Positions 1-5,842 of a stretch of 8,293 nucleotides of DNA are shown here, in pieces; the stretch's first letter is position 1, and each line of letters begins with the position of its first letter. The translations under genes and the position numbers were made by a program. This stretch comes from Candidatus Latescibacterota bacterium (GTDB lineage Bacteria; Latescibacterota; MVCY01): positions 1 through 8,293 of the forward strand of contig JAUWEO010000072.1 in the NCBI GenBank assembly GCA_030608245.1. Direction: 5' to 3'. The notes below the pieces were generated by a model, which was given only the letters and a program-made list of their open reading frames with translations, was not told the origin of the DNA and made no database searches.

Positions 1-1203
1 CCCTGTCAGCGCAAAAACTCTTTTCCACGGTCTAAATTGGTCCTCTATACCAAGAGAATATGTGCCTATTTCATAGCTTTTCCAAGGCTCAGCTTTATCT
101 TTTTGTTCCTTATGGACATCTCTCTTGAGATTGATGCCTGCCCTAAGGGAATGAACATTACCAGGGCTGAAATGGAAGTAGAGACTGCTGCCCAGGGCGT
201 AGTCATCGTAAGTGCTTGTCCAGTCCACTGTGTTGTAGGTGGCGTCGGAGTAGGATTCAAGGATATTATCGTACTTATCATAGAAGGCCCGTCCCTTGAC
301 CGAGAGGGCATCGGTTAATCGTGATTCATTGGCTAAAGCCACAGTCCACCGCTTCCAGGCGGCAAATCGCCAATACCTGGGTCTGGCATCAGAGATGGGA
401 GGAATACCCGCCTGGTTATCGAGGTAGAGAAGGGAAAGGGCGGTGTTGTGTCTCTCATCCGGCCTTGAGGCTAACTTTAAAGAGAGACTGTTCTTTTCGT
501 AATCGCTGTTCTCCCGCAACCCGCCATCTTCATTCGCTGCTGGCTTAAACGCCTCGCTCAGGCGGAATCCATCCGACTTTCTATGACTTCCTGAAAACCA
601 AAGGCTGAATTCATCGGTACTTGCCCCACAATTCATCGTATAGTGGCCAGTATGCCCATTCGAGAAGCTGCTGCCAAGTTCCAGACGAGGCTTCTTTCCC
701 GGCTGTTTGGTGATGATATTGATCACCCCACCCAGGGCACCAGTCCCGTAAAGTGGGGAGACAGGGCCTTTGACCACTTTAATTTTAGCGATGTTCTCCA
801 CCGGTATCTGGCCCAGGTCAACATACCCATAGTAAGGATTAGCAATGGGAATGCCATCCAGCAGAACCAATACTTTTCCCTGCTCGAAGCCTCTGAGCAT
901 AACATCTGGTTCGTTCTTTTGTCCCACCGTCACCCATACTCCGGGGACAAAGGCCAACGCTTCAGCGACCGTCTGAGCATTCTTTGCTGCTATCTCTGTT
1001 GCTGTTACTTCATAGACTGAGGCCGCGGGTGGTGTCTCTCGCAGGGCGGTGACTACTATTTCTCCCAGAGGAAAGATTTGCAGCTCATTCTCTTTCCAAC
1101 CTTTTTCTTCCGCCAGGACAGAACTACAATATAGTAAGGCCAAGGCAAAAATAGCTATTTTATTTCCACCCATCTGCAGAGACTTTGCGTAGACTGTTTT
1201 CAT
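1..1203 (-). CDS. TonB-dependent outer-membrane receptor, N-terminal part (truncated by window edge)
   Basis: The frame is open from the ATG at 1203 to base 1, giving 401 residues with no stop, so the C-terminal part of the barrel lies outside. Residues 1-31 look like a signal peptide: basic start, hydrophobic core around 16-30, and a cut after Leu-Ala. Next comes a TonB-box-like stretch GEIVVTA (47-53). The plug domain follows (about 60-167) with its usual motifs: LRGF (103-106), VLLDGIPI (113-120) and VVKGPVSPLYGTGALGGVINI (starting at 143). From about 172 the sequence turns into alternating, aromatic-rich barrel strands. Family knowledge: these receptors use TonB energy to import scarce ligands such as siderophores, cobalamin, metals or oxyanions. 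The ligand cannot be read from the sequence. The ATG overlaps the stop of the 62-residue gene by four bases (ATGA), and no clear Shine-Dalgarno is seen, which suggests translational coupling. An internal ATG at residue 11 is the alternative start. Confidence 0.93.
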   Translation of the reverse strand, partial: MKTVYAKSLQMGGNKIAIFALALLYCSSVLAEEKGWKENELQIFPLGEIVVTALRETPPAASVYEVTATEIAAKNAQTVAEALAFVPGVWVTVGQKNEPDVMLRGFEQGKVLVLLDGIPIANPYYGYVDLGQIPVENIAKIKVVKGPVSPLYGTGALGGVINIITKQPGKKPRLELGSSFSNGHTGHYTMNCGASTDEFSLWFSGSHRKSDGFRLSEAFKPAANEDGGLRENSDYEKNSLSLKLASRPDERHNTALSLLYLDNQAGIPPISDARPRYWRFAAWKRWTVALANESRLTDALSVKGRAFYDKYDNILESYSDATYNTVDWTSTYDDYALGSSLYFHFSPGNVHSLRAGINLKRDVHKEQKDKAEPWKSYEIGTYSLGIEDQFRPWKRVFALTG

Positions 1204-1388
1204 TTGCCGTTTGAGAAGATCTGCAGCGAAATATCCTTAACCGTTTCCACGCCCTTCAAGGGCTTTACCATACCTGTCACCGTATGGTATACTGTCTGCC
1301 TGGCGAAAGGATTTAGTTCGATCTCCACACCGTTGACCTTCAATTCTACCTTTACTTCGTCTAAATGGTCTCCGTTCATACATTTCAT
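1200..1388 (-). CDS. Small conserved-looking protein of 62 residues, function unknown
   Basis: The ATG at 1388 is preceded by a GAGGAA ribosome site at normal spacing. The stop overlaps the receptor start as ATGA, so this is very likely a real gene co-translated with the receptor. The protein is soluble, without signal peptide or membrane segment. It has an acidic start, then a beta-like stretch KVELKVNGVEIELNPF (13-28), then YHTVTGMVKPLKGVETVKDISLQI (34-57). The pattern 'short strand, N-G-x-x-I-x-L-N-P-F, helix, G-M-V-x-x-L-K-G-V-E, strand' looks like a compact alpha/beta fold. It resembles unnamed small proteins I vaguely associate with transport loci, but I cannot name a family. A second in-frame ATG lies at codon 4. 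The position between a membrane protein and an outer-membrane receptor suggests a role in the same uptake process; this is inference. Confidence 0.75.
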   Translation of the reverse strand: MKCMNGDHLDEVKVELKVNGVEIELNPFARQTVYHTVTGMVKPLKGVETVKDISLQIFSNGK

Positions 1389-1419
1389 TCAGCTTTTCCT
1401 CTTCGGTTTCAGATGCTGC

Positions 1420-2010
1420 TTATATCCGGATGAACAGAGCTACCGTCCAGAGCAGGGCGATAGCACCTGCTGTCCAGCTTGGTCTGAACAAGAGTACTCC
1501 CCGACCCTTTCTGCCTTCAGCCCACTGGTACCAGAGAGGAACAGCCACCAGATTGGCCAGGGCCATCAGGCTGCCACTCACTCCCACATAGTGGGCGATC
1601 CTGGCGAAACCAGCCTCCACCCAGTAGTGATAACGGAAGACATAGGTAATGGTCAGGGCAAAAAGAAGACGGCCCAAATAGGTCGCAGTCACTGCTTGCA
1701 GGCTTCTCTTAAACTTCAGCGAAAACACCAAATCATAGGAGACCCCGATAAGGAATATGGCCAGCAGGTGACAGGCGAAGAAGGGTTGATTGGCGAATTT
1801 GTAAAGCATCGCCACTGTTCCCATCAGGGTGGAAGTACCGGCTTGGGGATAGCGAACCCGGGCCCAGCTGAGCAGGGCAAAGGCAACAAGGCCCAACAGA
1901 ACCGAACCATAGGGCACCTGGTGGGCGTAAAATATACCACCCAGGACTGCCTCCGCGCATCCCCACAAGGAACCAAACAAAATAACCCCCAGAAAATCTC
2001 TCTTTTTCAT
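1420..2010 (-). CDS. Polytopic membrane protein, possibly an ECF-type substrate-binding (S) component
   Basis: The product has 196 residues and about six to seven hydrophobic segments, near 6-28, 34-50, 60-77, 79-97, 105-126, 143-163 and 178-195. The ATG at 2010 is preferred because GGGAG lies seven bases upstream. A longer in-frame start at 2037 would add nine residues encoded next to the inverted repeat and is less likely. A small-residue-rich first helix (GSLWGCAEAVLGG, 13-25) and a length near 200 are reminiscent of S components of energy-coupling-factor transporters. No diagnostic motif is seen, and no ATPase or T-component gene lies in the window. Only 31 bases separate it from the 62-residue gene, which is followed by the TonB-dependent receptor, so the three probably form one uptake module: receptor in the outer membrane, this protein in the inner membrane. 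It could instead be an unrelated membrane protein of unknown function. Confidence 0.82.
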   Translation of the reverse strand: MKKRDFLGVILFGSLWGCAEAVLGGIFYAHQVPYGSVLLGLVAFALLSWARVRYPQAGTSTLMGTVAMLYKFANQPFFACHLLAIFLIGVSYDLVFSLKFKRSLQAVTATYLGRLLFALTITYVFRYHYWVEAGFARIAHYVGVSGSLMALANLVAVPLWYQWAEGRKGRGVLLFRPSWTAGAIALLWTVALFIRI

Positions 2011-2030
2011 AAATTTCTCCCTTGGCTGCT

Positions 2031-2104
2031 TAACCACGAAGCCACCAAGACACGAAGATTAAGTGATATTGCATTTCTGTGTGTCTTCGTATCTTGGTGG
2101 TCAA
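2031..2104 (-). repeat. Inverted-repeat element (copy A) between mobB and the membrane protein gene
   Basis: The arms CCACCAAGACACGAAG (2042-2057) and CTTCGTATCTTGGTGG (2085-2100) pair at 15 of 16 positions around a 27-base loop. An extra CCACGAAG unit lies just outside the left arm (2034-2041). The right arm ends directly against the mobB stop codon (2101-2103). The core motif recurs in copy B at 3394-3471. The transcript can fold into a long hairpin; without a U-tract it is more likely a dispersed repeat or RNA-stabilising element than a classical terminator. Similar CACGAAGACAC-type repeats are, from general knowledge, scattered through many bacterial genomes. The limits given are approximate. 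Confidence 0.8.
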
Positions 2105-2601
2105 TTATGATTTCTCTTGGTCAAATCCTCCAGAAAGGAGGCGACGGCCTCGATTTCATCGGGTCTGAAGACCGGGCAAGGGACCTTCAGTTCCATATCG
2201 GTGACACAGGCGACGAGTTCTTCGGGTGCCGATTCCAGCCCTTCGCTTATGCCTCTTCGCACCATTTCCACTTTCTTGATTCCTTTCTCCGCTCCCAACC
2301 CTTCCAGTATGACCAGATCAAGACCAGAGAAGTAATTCTCCAACAGCAAATGCAGCGGAACAGATCGGTCAACCCTTCTAATCAGGCCTATTTGCTCCGG
2401 AGAGATGAGAAAAATCCCATCCGCACCAGCTTCGGTGAAATTCCAAGAGTCTTTCCCTGGCCGGTCTAAGTCGAAACCGTGAGGGCAGTGCTTGGCTACC
2501 CCCACTCGCAGTCCCCTTCGCTTCAGTTCGGGCAACAATCTGGTGATCAGGGTAGTCTTGCCGCTGTCGGAGCGGCCAACAATGGCAATGACTGTAGGCA
2601 C
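2101..2601 (-). CDS. mobB: MobB, molybdopterin-guanine dinucleotide biosynthesis adaptor GTPase
   Basis: A P-loop protein of 166 residues from the GTG at 2601. The Walker A motif GRSDSGKTT is at 9-17. The typical MobB stretch KHCPHGFDLDRPGKDSW is at 37-53, followed by LVILEGLG (96-103). Family knowledge: MobB binds GTP and assists MobA in attaching GMP to molybdopterin; it helps but is not strictly required in E. coli. The start is chosen because GGAGAGGAGA lies ten bases upstream and because MobB proteins begin only a few residues before the P-loop. A GTG at 2625 would add eight residues and overlap fdhD by 23 bases. With the chosen start the gene begins one base after the fdhD stop (TAG at 2605-2603), showing tight coupling. 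The partner mobA lies just upstream of fdhD. The inverted repeat begins immediately after the stop. Confidence 0.93.
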   Translation of the reverse strand: MPTVIAIVGRSDSGKTTLITRLLPELKRRGLRVGVAKHCPHGFDLDRPGKDSWNFTEAGADGIFLISPEQIGLIRRVDRSVPLHLLLENYFSGLDLVILEGLGAEKGIKKVEMVRRGISEGLESAPEELVACVTDMELKVPCPVFRPDEIEAVASFLEDLTKRNHN

Positions 2602-2602
2602 T

Positions 2603-3361
2603 CTATGAAATTCTCTCCTCTCCACTGTAGATGTTCATTCGGCTGCCTCGGGCAAAACCTATCAGAGTTAGGTTAACCTGCTTAGCCATTTCAACCGCCC
2701 GATTGGTGGGCGCACTCCTGGAAACCAAGATGGGTGTGCCGCAACGGGCAATCTTGAGCACTATCTCCGAAGAGATGCGCCCTGAGGTGAGCATAATTGA
2801 ATCCTCCAGATTGAGACCACTGAGCAAAGCCTTTCCTATCACCTTATCTATGGCGTTGTATCGCCCGATATCCGCCATAAATACTTTAATCCCCGTGCTA
2901 TCTGCTAAGGCTGCACCGTGAACGCCGCCGGTTTCCTTAAACAGTACCGACTTCCTCTGCAATTCCGACTGCATCTGGAATATTCGAGAACCAGACACCT
3001 TTAATCCCGCTTCAATCCTTTCCCCAAGAATCTCCTCGGATAAATCGGACAGCATTATCCCTTTCCCGCACTCGGAGGTATATATCTTTTCTCCTGTGTT
3101 TCCACTACTTTCCGTCTTAACGAATATGCTCAGGCTCTTGTCATCTATCAGGAGTTCCTTCACTTCCTCTGCTGAGTTGATAAGGCAGGACGAATAGAGA
3201 AACCCCACCACCAGTTCCCTCAGACTATCCGGGCTGCACATCAGGGTTAGCAGATGATCTCCGTTGTAATAGACAGTGAGGGATATCTCCTGGGGCACAT
3301 CGTCCGGGATGGTCTCCCGCTTGTCAGTCGAGATCCTTGTTATCGATAATTTTTCTTTCAC
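2603..3361 (-). CDS. fdhD: FdhD, formate dehydrogenase accessory sulfurtransferase
   Basis: The product has 252 residues and carries the FdhD signature throughout: VPQEISLTVYYNG (22-34), LMCSPDSLRELVVGF (40-54), KETGGVHGAAL (142-152), DIGRYNAIDK (164-173), TSGRISSEIVLKIARCG (192-208), SRSAPTNRAVEMA (214-226) and a C-terminal NIYSGEE (243-249). Family knowledge: FdhD moves sulfur from the cysteine desulfurase IscS onto the Mo/W-bis-MGD cofactor so that formate dehydrogenase becomes active. In E. coli the relevant loop has two cysteines (Cys121 and Cys124); here it reads YTSECGKG with a single Cys98. The canonical DIGRHNA motif has Tyr in place of His. The first possible start is the GTG at 3361, since a TGA lies nine codons upstream. 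AAGGTGA is only about two bases from it, so translation may be weak or coupled. The gene sits between mobA and mobB, matching a role in cofactor maturation. Confidence 0.95.
   Translation of the reverse strand: MKEKLSITRISTDKRETIPDDVPQEISLTVYYNGDHLLTLMCSPDSLRELVVGFLYSSCLINSAEEVKELLIDDKSLSIFVKTESSGNTGEKIYTSECGKGIMLSDLSEEILGERIEAGLKVSGSRIFQMQSELQRKSVLFKETGGVHGAALADSTGIKVFMADIGRYNAIDKVIGKALLSGLNLEDSIMLTSGRISSEIVLKIARCGTPILVSRSAPTNRAVEMAKQVNLTLIGFARGSRMNIYSGEERIS
2612..2621 (-). promoter_or_regulatory. Ribosome-binding site for mobB inside the fdhD 3' end
   Basis: The purine run GGAGAGGAGA lies ten bases upstream of the GTG at 2601 and encodes the G-E-E-R near the end of FdhD. This favours the GTG at 2601 over the one at 2625, which lies upstream of the site and could not use it. 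Confidence 0.55.
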
Positions 3362-3393
3362 TTCACCTTGTTGGAATCTGCGTGGTCATTACT

Positions 3394-3471
3394 TTTGCCA
3401 CTAAGACACAAAGACACGAAGAAATCCAATCTTATTAATTTATTTTGGTGCCTTGGTGTCTTCGTGGCAAA
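3394..3471 (-). repeat. Inverted-repeat element (copy B) overlapping the mobA 3' end
   Basis: The arms at 3394-3421 and 3444-3471 pair imperfectly (about 24 of 28 positions), with TTTGCCAC at the left outer end matching GTGGCAAA at the right, around a 22-base loop. The motif AAGACAC...CACGAAG is shared with copy A at 2042-2100. The right arm lies within the last codons of mobA, and the loop holds its stop codon. The whole element fills most of the 73-base gap between mobA and fdhD. It may act as an RNA hairpin between the two genes. Confidence 0.78.
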
Positions 3472-4046
3472 TCCTTTAGGTCCTCCGGTGTGTTGATGTT
3501 AGTAAAAGCCTCGACTTCGCTTTTCTCTACCTTCAGATACCTGCAGCCATTATTCTTTAGCAGCTCCTTCAGCGAGAGCCTTCCCTGGCTCAATGCCCGC
3601 TGTATGCGGGGCAGAAGTCGCTTTGAATAGACAGCATGCAGAGGCTCTATTCTGTCCCTGGCCAGGGGAACTACACAGAGGTTATCGTCTCTCTGGGCAA
3701 TGGTAAGCACTCTTTCCAACAGCCCATTATGTAAAAAAGGCATATCGCAGGCAACAAAGAATCCCTTCTGGTTGGACATCGTCTTCAAGCCGGTGTAGAT
3801 GCCCCCCAGTGGGCCGCAGCCTCTGACCAAGTCCTCCACTACTATGATACCCTCCAACCATCGGAAACGCTCTCTGTTGTCCGTTACTAACAGGAGCTCC
3901 TCGAAGAAGGGCTCAAGGATTTCTATGGTATTTTCGATGATTGTCCTGCCGTCTACCGGCAAGAGATACTTGGGAAATCCCATCCGGCTGCTTTGCCCTC
4001 CGGCCAAGATAACTCCGGAGATATTTGTGTATGTCTCCTTATTCAA
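3435..4046 (-). CDS. mobA: MobA, molybdenum cofactor guanylyltransferase
   Basis: The product has 203 residues and the nucleotidyltransferase layout of MobA: LAGGQSSRMG (14-23), FPK with the conserved Lys26, GPLGGIYTGL (78-87), the metal-binding CDMPF (100-104), EPLHAVY (134-140) and the C-terminal FTNINTPEDL (181-190). Family knowledge: MobA joins GMP from GTP to molybdopterin, forming the MGD cofactor used by formate dehydrogenases, nitrate reductases and relatives, in the cytoplasm. The start is a TTG at 4046 with AAAGGG about eight bases upstream; no ATG or GTG fits better and the N-terminal length matches the family. The last eleven residues (193-203) are encoded by inverted-repeat copy B, so the natural end of the protein seems to have been replaced by repeat-derived sequence. 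The gene leads a group with fdhD and mobB. Confidence 0.95.
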   Translation of the reverse strand: MNKETYTNISGVILAGGQSSRMGFPKYLLPVDGRTIIENTIEILEPFFEELLLVTDNRERFRWLEGIIVVEDLVRGCGPLGGIYTGLKTMSNQKGFFVACDMPFLHNGLLERVLTIAQRDDNLCVVPLARDRIEPLHAVYSKRLLPRIQRALSQGRLSLKELLKNNGCRYLKVEKSEVEAFTNINTPEDLKDLPRRHQGTKIN

Positions 4047-4047
4047 G

Positions 4048-4066
4048 CGATAGCCCTTTCTTATCG
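4048..4066 (-). promoter_or_regulatory. Small hairpin around the mobA ribosome-binding site
   Basis: CGATA (4048-4052) and TATCG (4062-4066) can pair, leaving a nine-base loop that contains the AAAGGG ribosome-binding sequence. The TTG start follows directly. With five base pairs the stem is weak, so a regulatory effect is only possible. Confidence 0.25.
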
Positions 4067-4117
4067 AAAAAGGAAAATCTCTGTGGTGTCCTTAGCGCTT
4101 GTTAATAGGCTGTTGTA

Positions 4118-4207
4118 GCTCTCATTTCGAGCGACTGAAAGGAGCGAAGCAATTTCTTGAAAATACAAAGATTGCTTCGTCGTTCCTCACTCCTCGCAAT
4201 AACATCT
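4118..4207 (-). repeat. Imperfect inverted-repeat element in the 189-bp spacer between the GuaA-like gene and mobA
   Basis: CGAAGCAAT (4145-4153) and ATTGCTTCG (4171-4179) are perfect inverted arms around a 17-base loop. Outside them, TCATTTCGAGCGA (from 4123) on the left and TCCTCGCAATAACA (4191-4204) on the right extend the symmetry imperfectly. The sequence looks like a small dispersed palindromic repeat and differs from copies A and B. The hairpin is downstream of the GuaA-like stop and could end or protect that transcript. The remainder of 4047-4235 shows no open frame or other clear signal. Confidence 0.65.
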
Positions 4208-4235
4208 CCCTCAAAACTGACTCTTCGGACAGATA

Positions 4236-5201
4236 CTAAATAGCCTCAATAGTTGAAGGCGGTTTCTTAGTTATGTTATAAGTGACACTTACCACACCAG
4301 GCACTTCTGTTGTTATTCTCTGTGCCAATTTGTCTAAGGTCTCATAGGGGAGTCTGGTCGGTGAGCCAGTTATTGCATCTTTGCTATTCCAGCATCTTAC
4401 CTCTATCTGCAAACCATAATCCCTTTTTCCATTTCTTATTCCAGTAACTCTATCTTCGTGTAAAATCGCTAAATACTGAAATGCACTCATGCTGCATAGT
4501 TCTTCCTCAACAACTGTTGTGGCTTCCCGCACGGTCTCCACCCTCTCTGGCGTGAGTTCTCCTATGACTCTTGCCGCCAAGGCAGGTCCCGGAAAAGGCG
4601 GCCTGGTATATATTTCCTCTGGCAATCCCAGGGCTTTTGCCACCTTCCTTATCCCTGATTTTCTAAGTTGGATCAAAGGTTCGATGACTTTATACCCGTA
4701 TGTCTCTTCAGTATTAATTCCAAGCTGCTCTAAGATATTGTGCTGTCTTTTAATTCCTGCCACCGTCTCTTCTACATCAGTATAATTAGTTCCTTGCAAG
4801 AGATGTCTCGCCCCGCTTTCCTTTACTAAGCTGCCAAAAACATCTTGGTAAAATGCTTGGGTGATGGCTTCTCTTTTTGCTTCGGGATCTGTTATCCCCT
4901 TTAGTGCCGTAAAGAATTTCTGCTTAGCATCGATTATTTCTATAGGTACCCCCATTTGTTCAAACAACGTACGAATCCTTTGGGGCTCTCCTTCTCTCAT
5001 CAAACCATTATCAATGAAATAGCTCTTAAGTCTATCGCCTAATGCCTTATGACCTAACATAGTAACAGCCGAAGAGTCAACCCCACCGGAGAGAGCATTG
5101 ACAGCTAAGCCAGTTCCAACGGCAGCAGAAATCTCTGCTACTTTTTGGCTTACAAATTTCCCCGGACGCAAGTCCGCTATCTCTATTTCTGTAATTTTCA
5201 T
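4236..5201 (-). CDS. GuaA-type ATP pyrophosphatase (GMP synthase subunit B-like), no glutaminase domain
   Basis: The ATG at 5201 has a strong AGGAGG five bases upstream. The 321-residue product matches the synthetase and dimerisation parts of GMP synthase. It has the PP-loop LSGGVDSSAV (37-46), FIDNGLMREGE (62-72), LLQGTNYTDVEET (134-146), EPLIQLRKSGIRKVAKALGL (174-193), RPPFPGPALAARVIGE (200-215) and the C-terminal KPPSTIEAI (313-321). Family knowledge: GMP synthase adenylates XMP and replaces AMP with ammonia to make GMP; bacterial enzymes usually carry a fused N-terminal glutaminase of about 200 residues, while many archaea encode the two parts separately. Here no glutaminase is present or nearby. 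Several motifs also differ from canonical GuaA (IKRQHN for the usual IKSHHN, GTNYTD for GTLYPD, RPPFPGPA for RHPFPGPG). It may therefore be a two-subunit GMP synthase half, an ammonia-using form, or a paralogue acting on another substrate. Confidence 0.88.
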   Translation of the reverse strand: MKITEIEIADLRPGKFVSQKVAEISAAVGTGLAVNALSGGVDSSAVTMLGHKALGDRLKSYFIDNGLMREGEPQRIRTLFEQMGVPIEIIDAKQKFFTALKGITDPEAKREAITQAFYQDVFGSLVKESGARHLLQGTNYTDVEETVAGIKRQHNILEQLGINTEETYGYKVIEPLIQLRKSGIRKVAKALGLPEEIYTRPPFPGPALAARVIGELTPERVETVREATTVVEEELCSMSAFQYLAILHEDRVTGIRNGKRDYGLQIEVRCWNSKDAITGSPTRLPYETLDKLAQRITTEVPGVVSVTYNITKKPPSTIEAI

Positions 5202-5299
5202 TTCACCCTCCTAATCGGTATAGAATTATCTGATTTTTTAAATATATCTGCTTTCAAAGTGGTTTCGGCATTTTGGCTATCGTTCCCGGTATTCGCGAT

Positions 5300-5328
5300 G
5301 TTAGACGGTAGAAAAAGAGCAAAGTCAA
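5300..5328 (-). promoter_or_regulatory. Candidate sigma-70-type promoter for the GuaA-like gene
   Basis: On the minus strand, TTGACT (5328-5323) and TCTAAC (5305-5300) are separated by exactly 17 bases. They match the -35 consensus at five of six positions and the -10 at four of six. The site lies just after the ybaK-like stop (5331) and about 100 bases before the ATG at 5201, in the 129-base gap. This suggests that the GuaA-like gene can be transcribed separately from the cluster upstream. It is unconfirmed. Confidence 0.35.
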
Positions 5329-5330
5329 GA

Positions 5331-5813
5331 TCAATGAGAAACTAACGAGAAATCAAATACCATAGGAGCTGCAATCTTCATATAATCTTTAACTTTCATC
5401 GTGATAGAATCGGTTAAAGATCCGGCATTGAAAGCTATTCGTTCATTCTTGGTGATGGACAAATCAACATATAACTCGAGGTTTGTGATCGGTAATCCGA
5501 AGGGAGGCACAGAGCCCGGAACCAGACCGGTAATTTCAAGAAGTTCTTCCTGGGATGCAAAACGGAGTTTCTTTGCCTGAAAATACTCTTTGATCTTTGA
5601 AGAATCCAATTTCCGAGATGCACTCAACACAAAAAGCTTGAAGGAACCATCAACTTTGAGAACAATCGCTTTGCCACCAATACTGATATCTTCGCCTCTC
5701 GCTTCTGCTGCCTCAGCGGAAGTTCTGGTTGGTTCGTGATGCACTTGGCGAAATTGGACTGAATTGCTCTCTAAATGATTCTTAATTTTCTGAAACATAG
5801 TAGAGTTCGACAT
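5331..5813 (-). CDS. YbaK/EbsC-family protein (aminoacyl-tRNA deacylase-like)
   Basis: The product has 160 residues from the ATG at 5813. Features of the YbaK/ProX fold include the conserved Lys in GGKAIVLKV (46-54), the loop GLVPGSVPPFG (96-106) and FNAGSLTDS (128-136) near the C-terminus. Family knowledge: these proteins hydrolyse tRNAs charged with the wrong amino acid (for example Cys- or Ala-tRNA-Pro), with the conserved lysine and the G-x-x-P loop forming the active site. The specific substrate cannot be assigned here. The frame is open upstream to 5903, but the extra 30 residues would overlap the flavodoxin gene and do not look like YbaK. A further ATG is at 5798. No good ribosome site precedes any of them, so translation may be coupled to the flavodoxin gene ending 29 bases upstream. 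Confidence 0.88.
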   Translation of the reverse strand: MSNSTMFQKIKNHLESNSVQFRQVHHEPTRTSAEAAEARGEDISIGGKAIVLKVDGSFKLFVLSASRKLDSSKIKEYFQAKKLRFASQEELLEITGLVPGSVPPFGLPITNLELYVDLSITKNERIAFNAGSLTDSITMKVKDYMKIAAPMVFDFSLVSH

Positions 5814-5842
5814 AGGGGTATTCTTGAGCAGACACGTCTGCG

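Noticed and set aside
643..1020. A 125-codon plus-strand frame
   Set aside because: It lies fully antisense to the plug domain of the TonB-dependent receptor, whose motifs are unambiguous.
1733..1966. A 77-codon minus-strand frame within the membrane protein gene
   Set aside because: It is an alternative frame of the same strand with no ribosome site or recognisable pattern; the membrane-protein frame explains the region.
1204..2469. A 421-codon open frame on the plus strand
   Set aside because: It runs antisense across the small protein, the membrane protein and most of mobB, all of which have good family or ribosome-site support. The translation has no domain pattern and looks like shuffled composition, so it is a shadow frame.
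4102..4130. Possible promoter for mobA (TCGAAA, 17-base spacer, TATTAA on the minus strand)
   Set aside because: Both boxes match the consensus at only four of six positions and the -35 lies in a repeat element; too weak to list as a feature.
4047..4235. Molybdenum-cofactor riboswitch upstream of mobA
   Set aside because: The spacer holds a palindromic repeat and a small hairpin but nothing I can match to the multi-stem Moco riboswitch architecture.
5828..5841. Short inverted repeat GCAGAC-AC-GTCTGC between the flavodoxin and YbaK-like genes
   Set aside because: Six-base arms with a two-base centre in a 29-base gap and no T-run; it could be an operator but could equally be chance.
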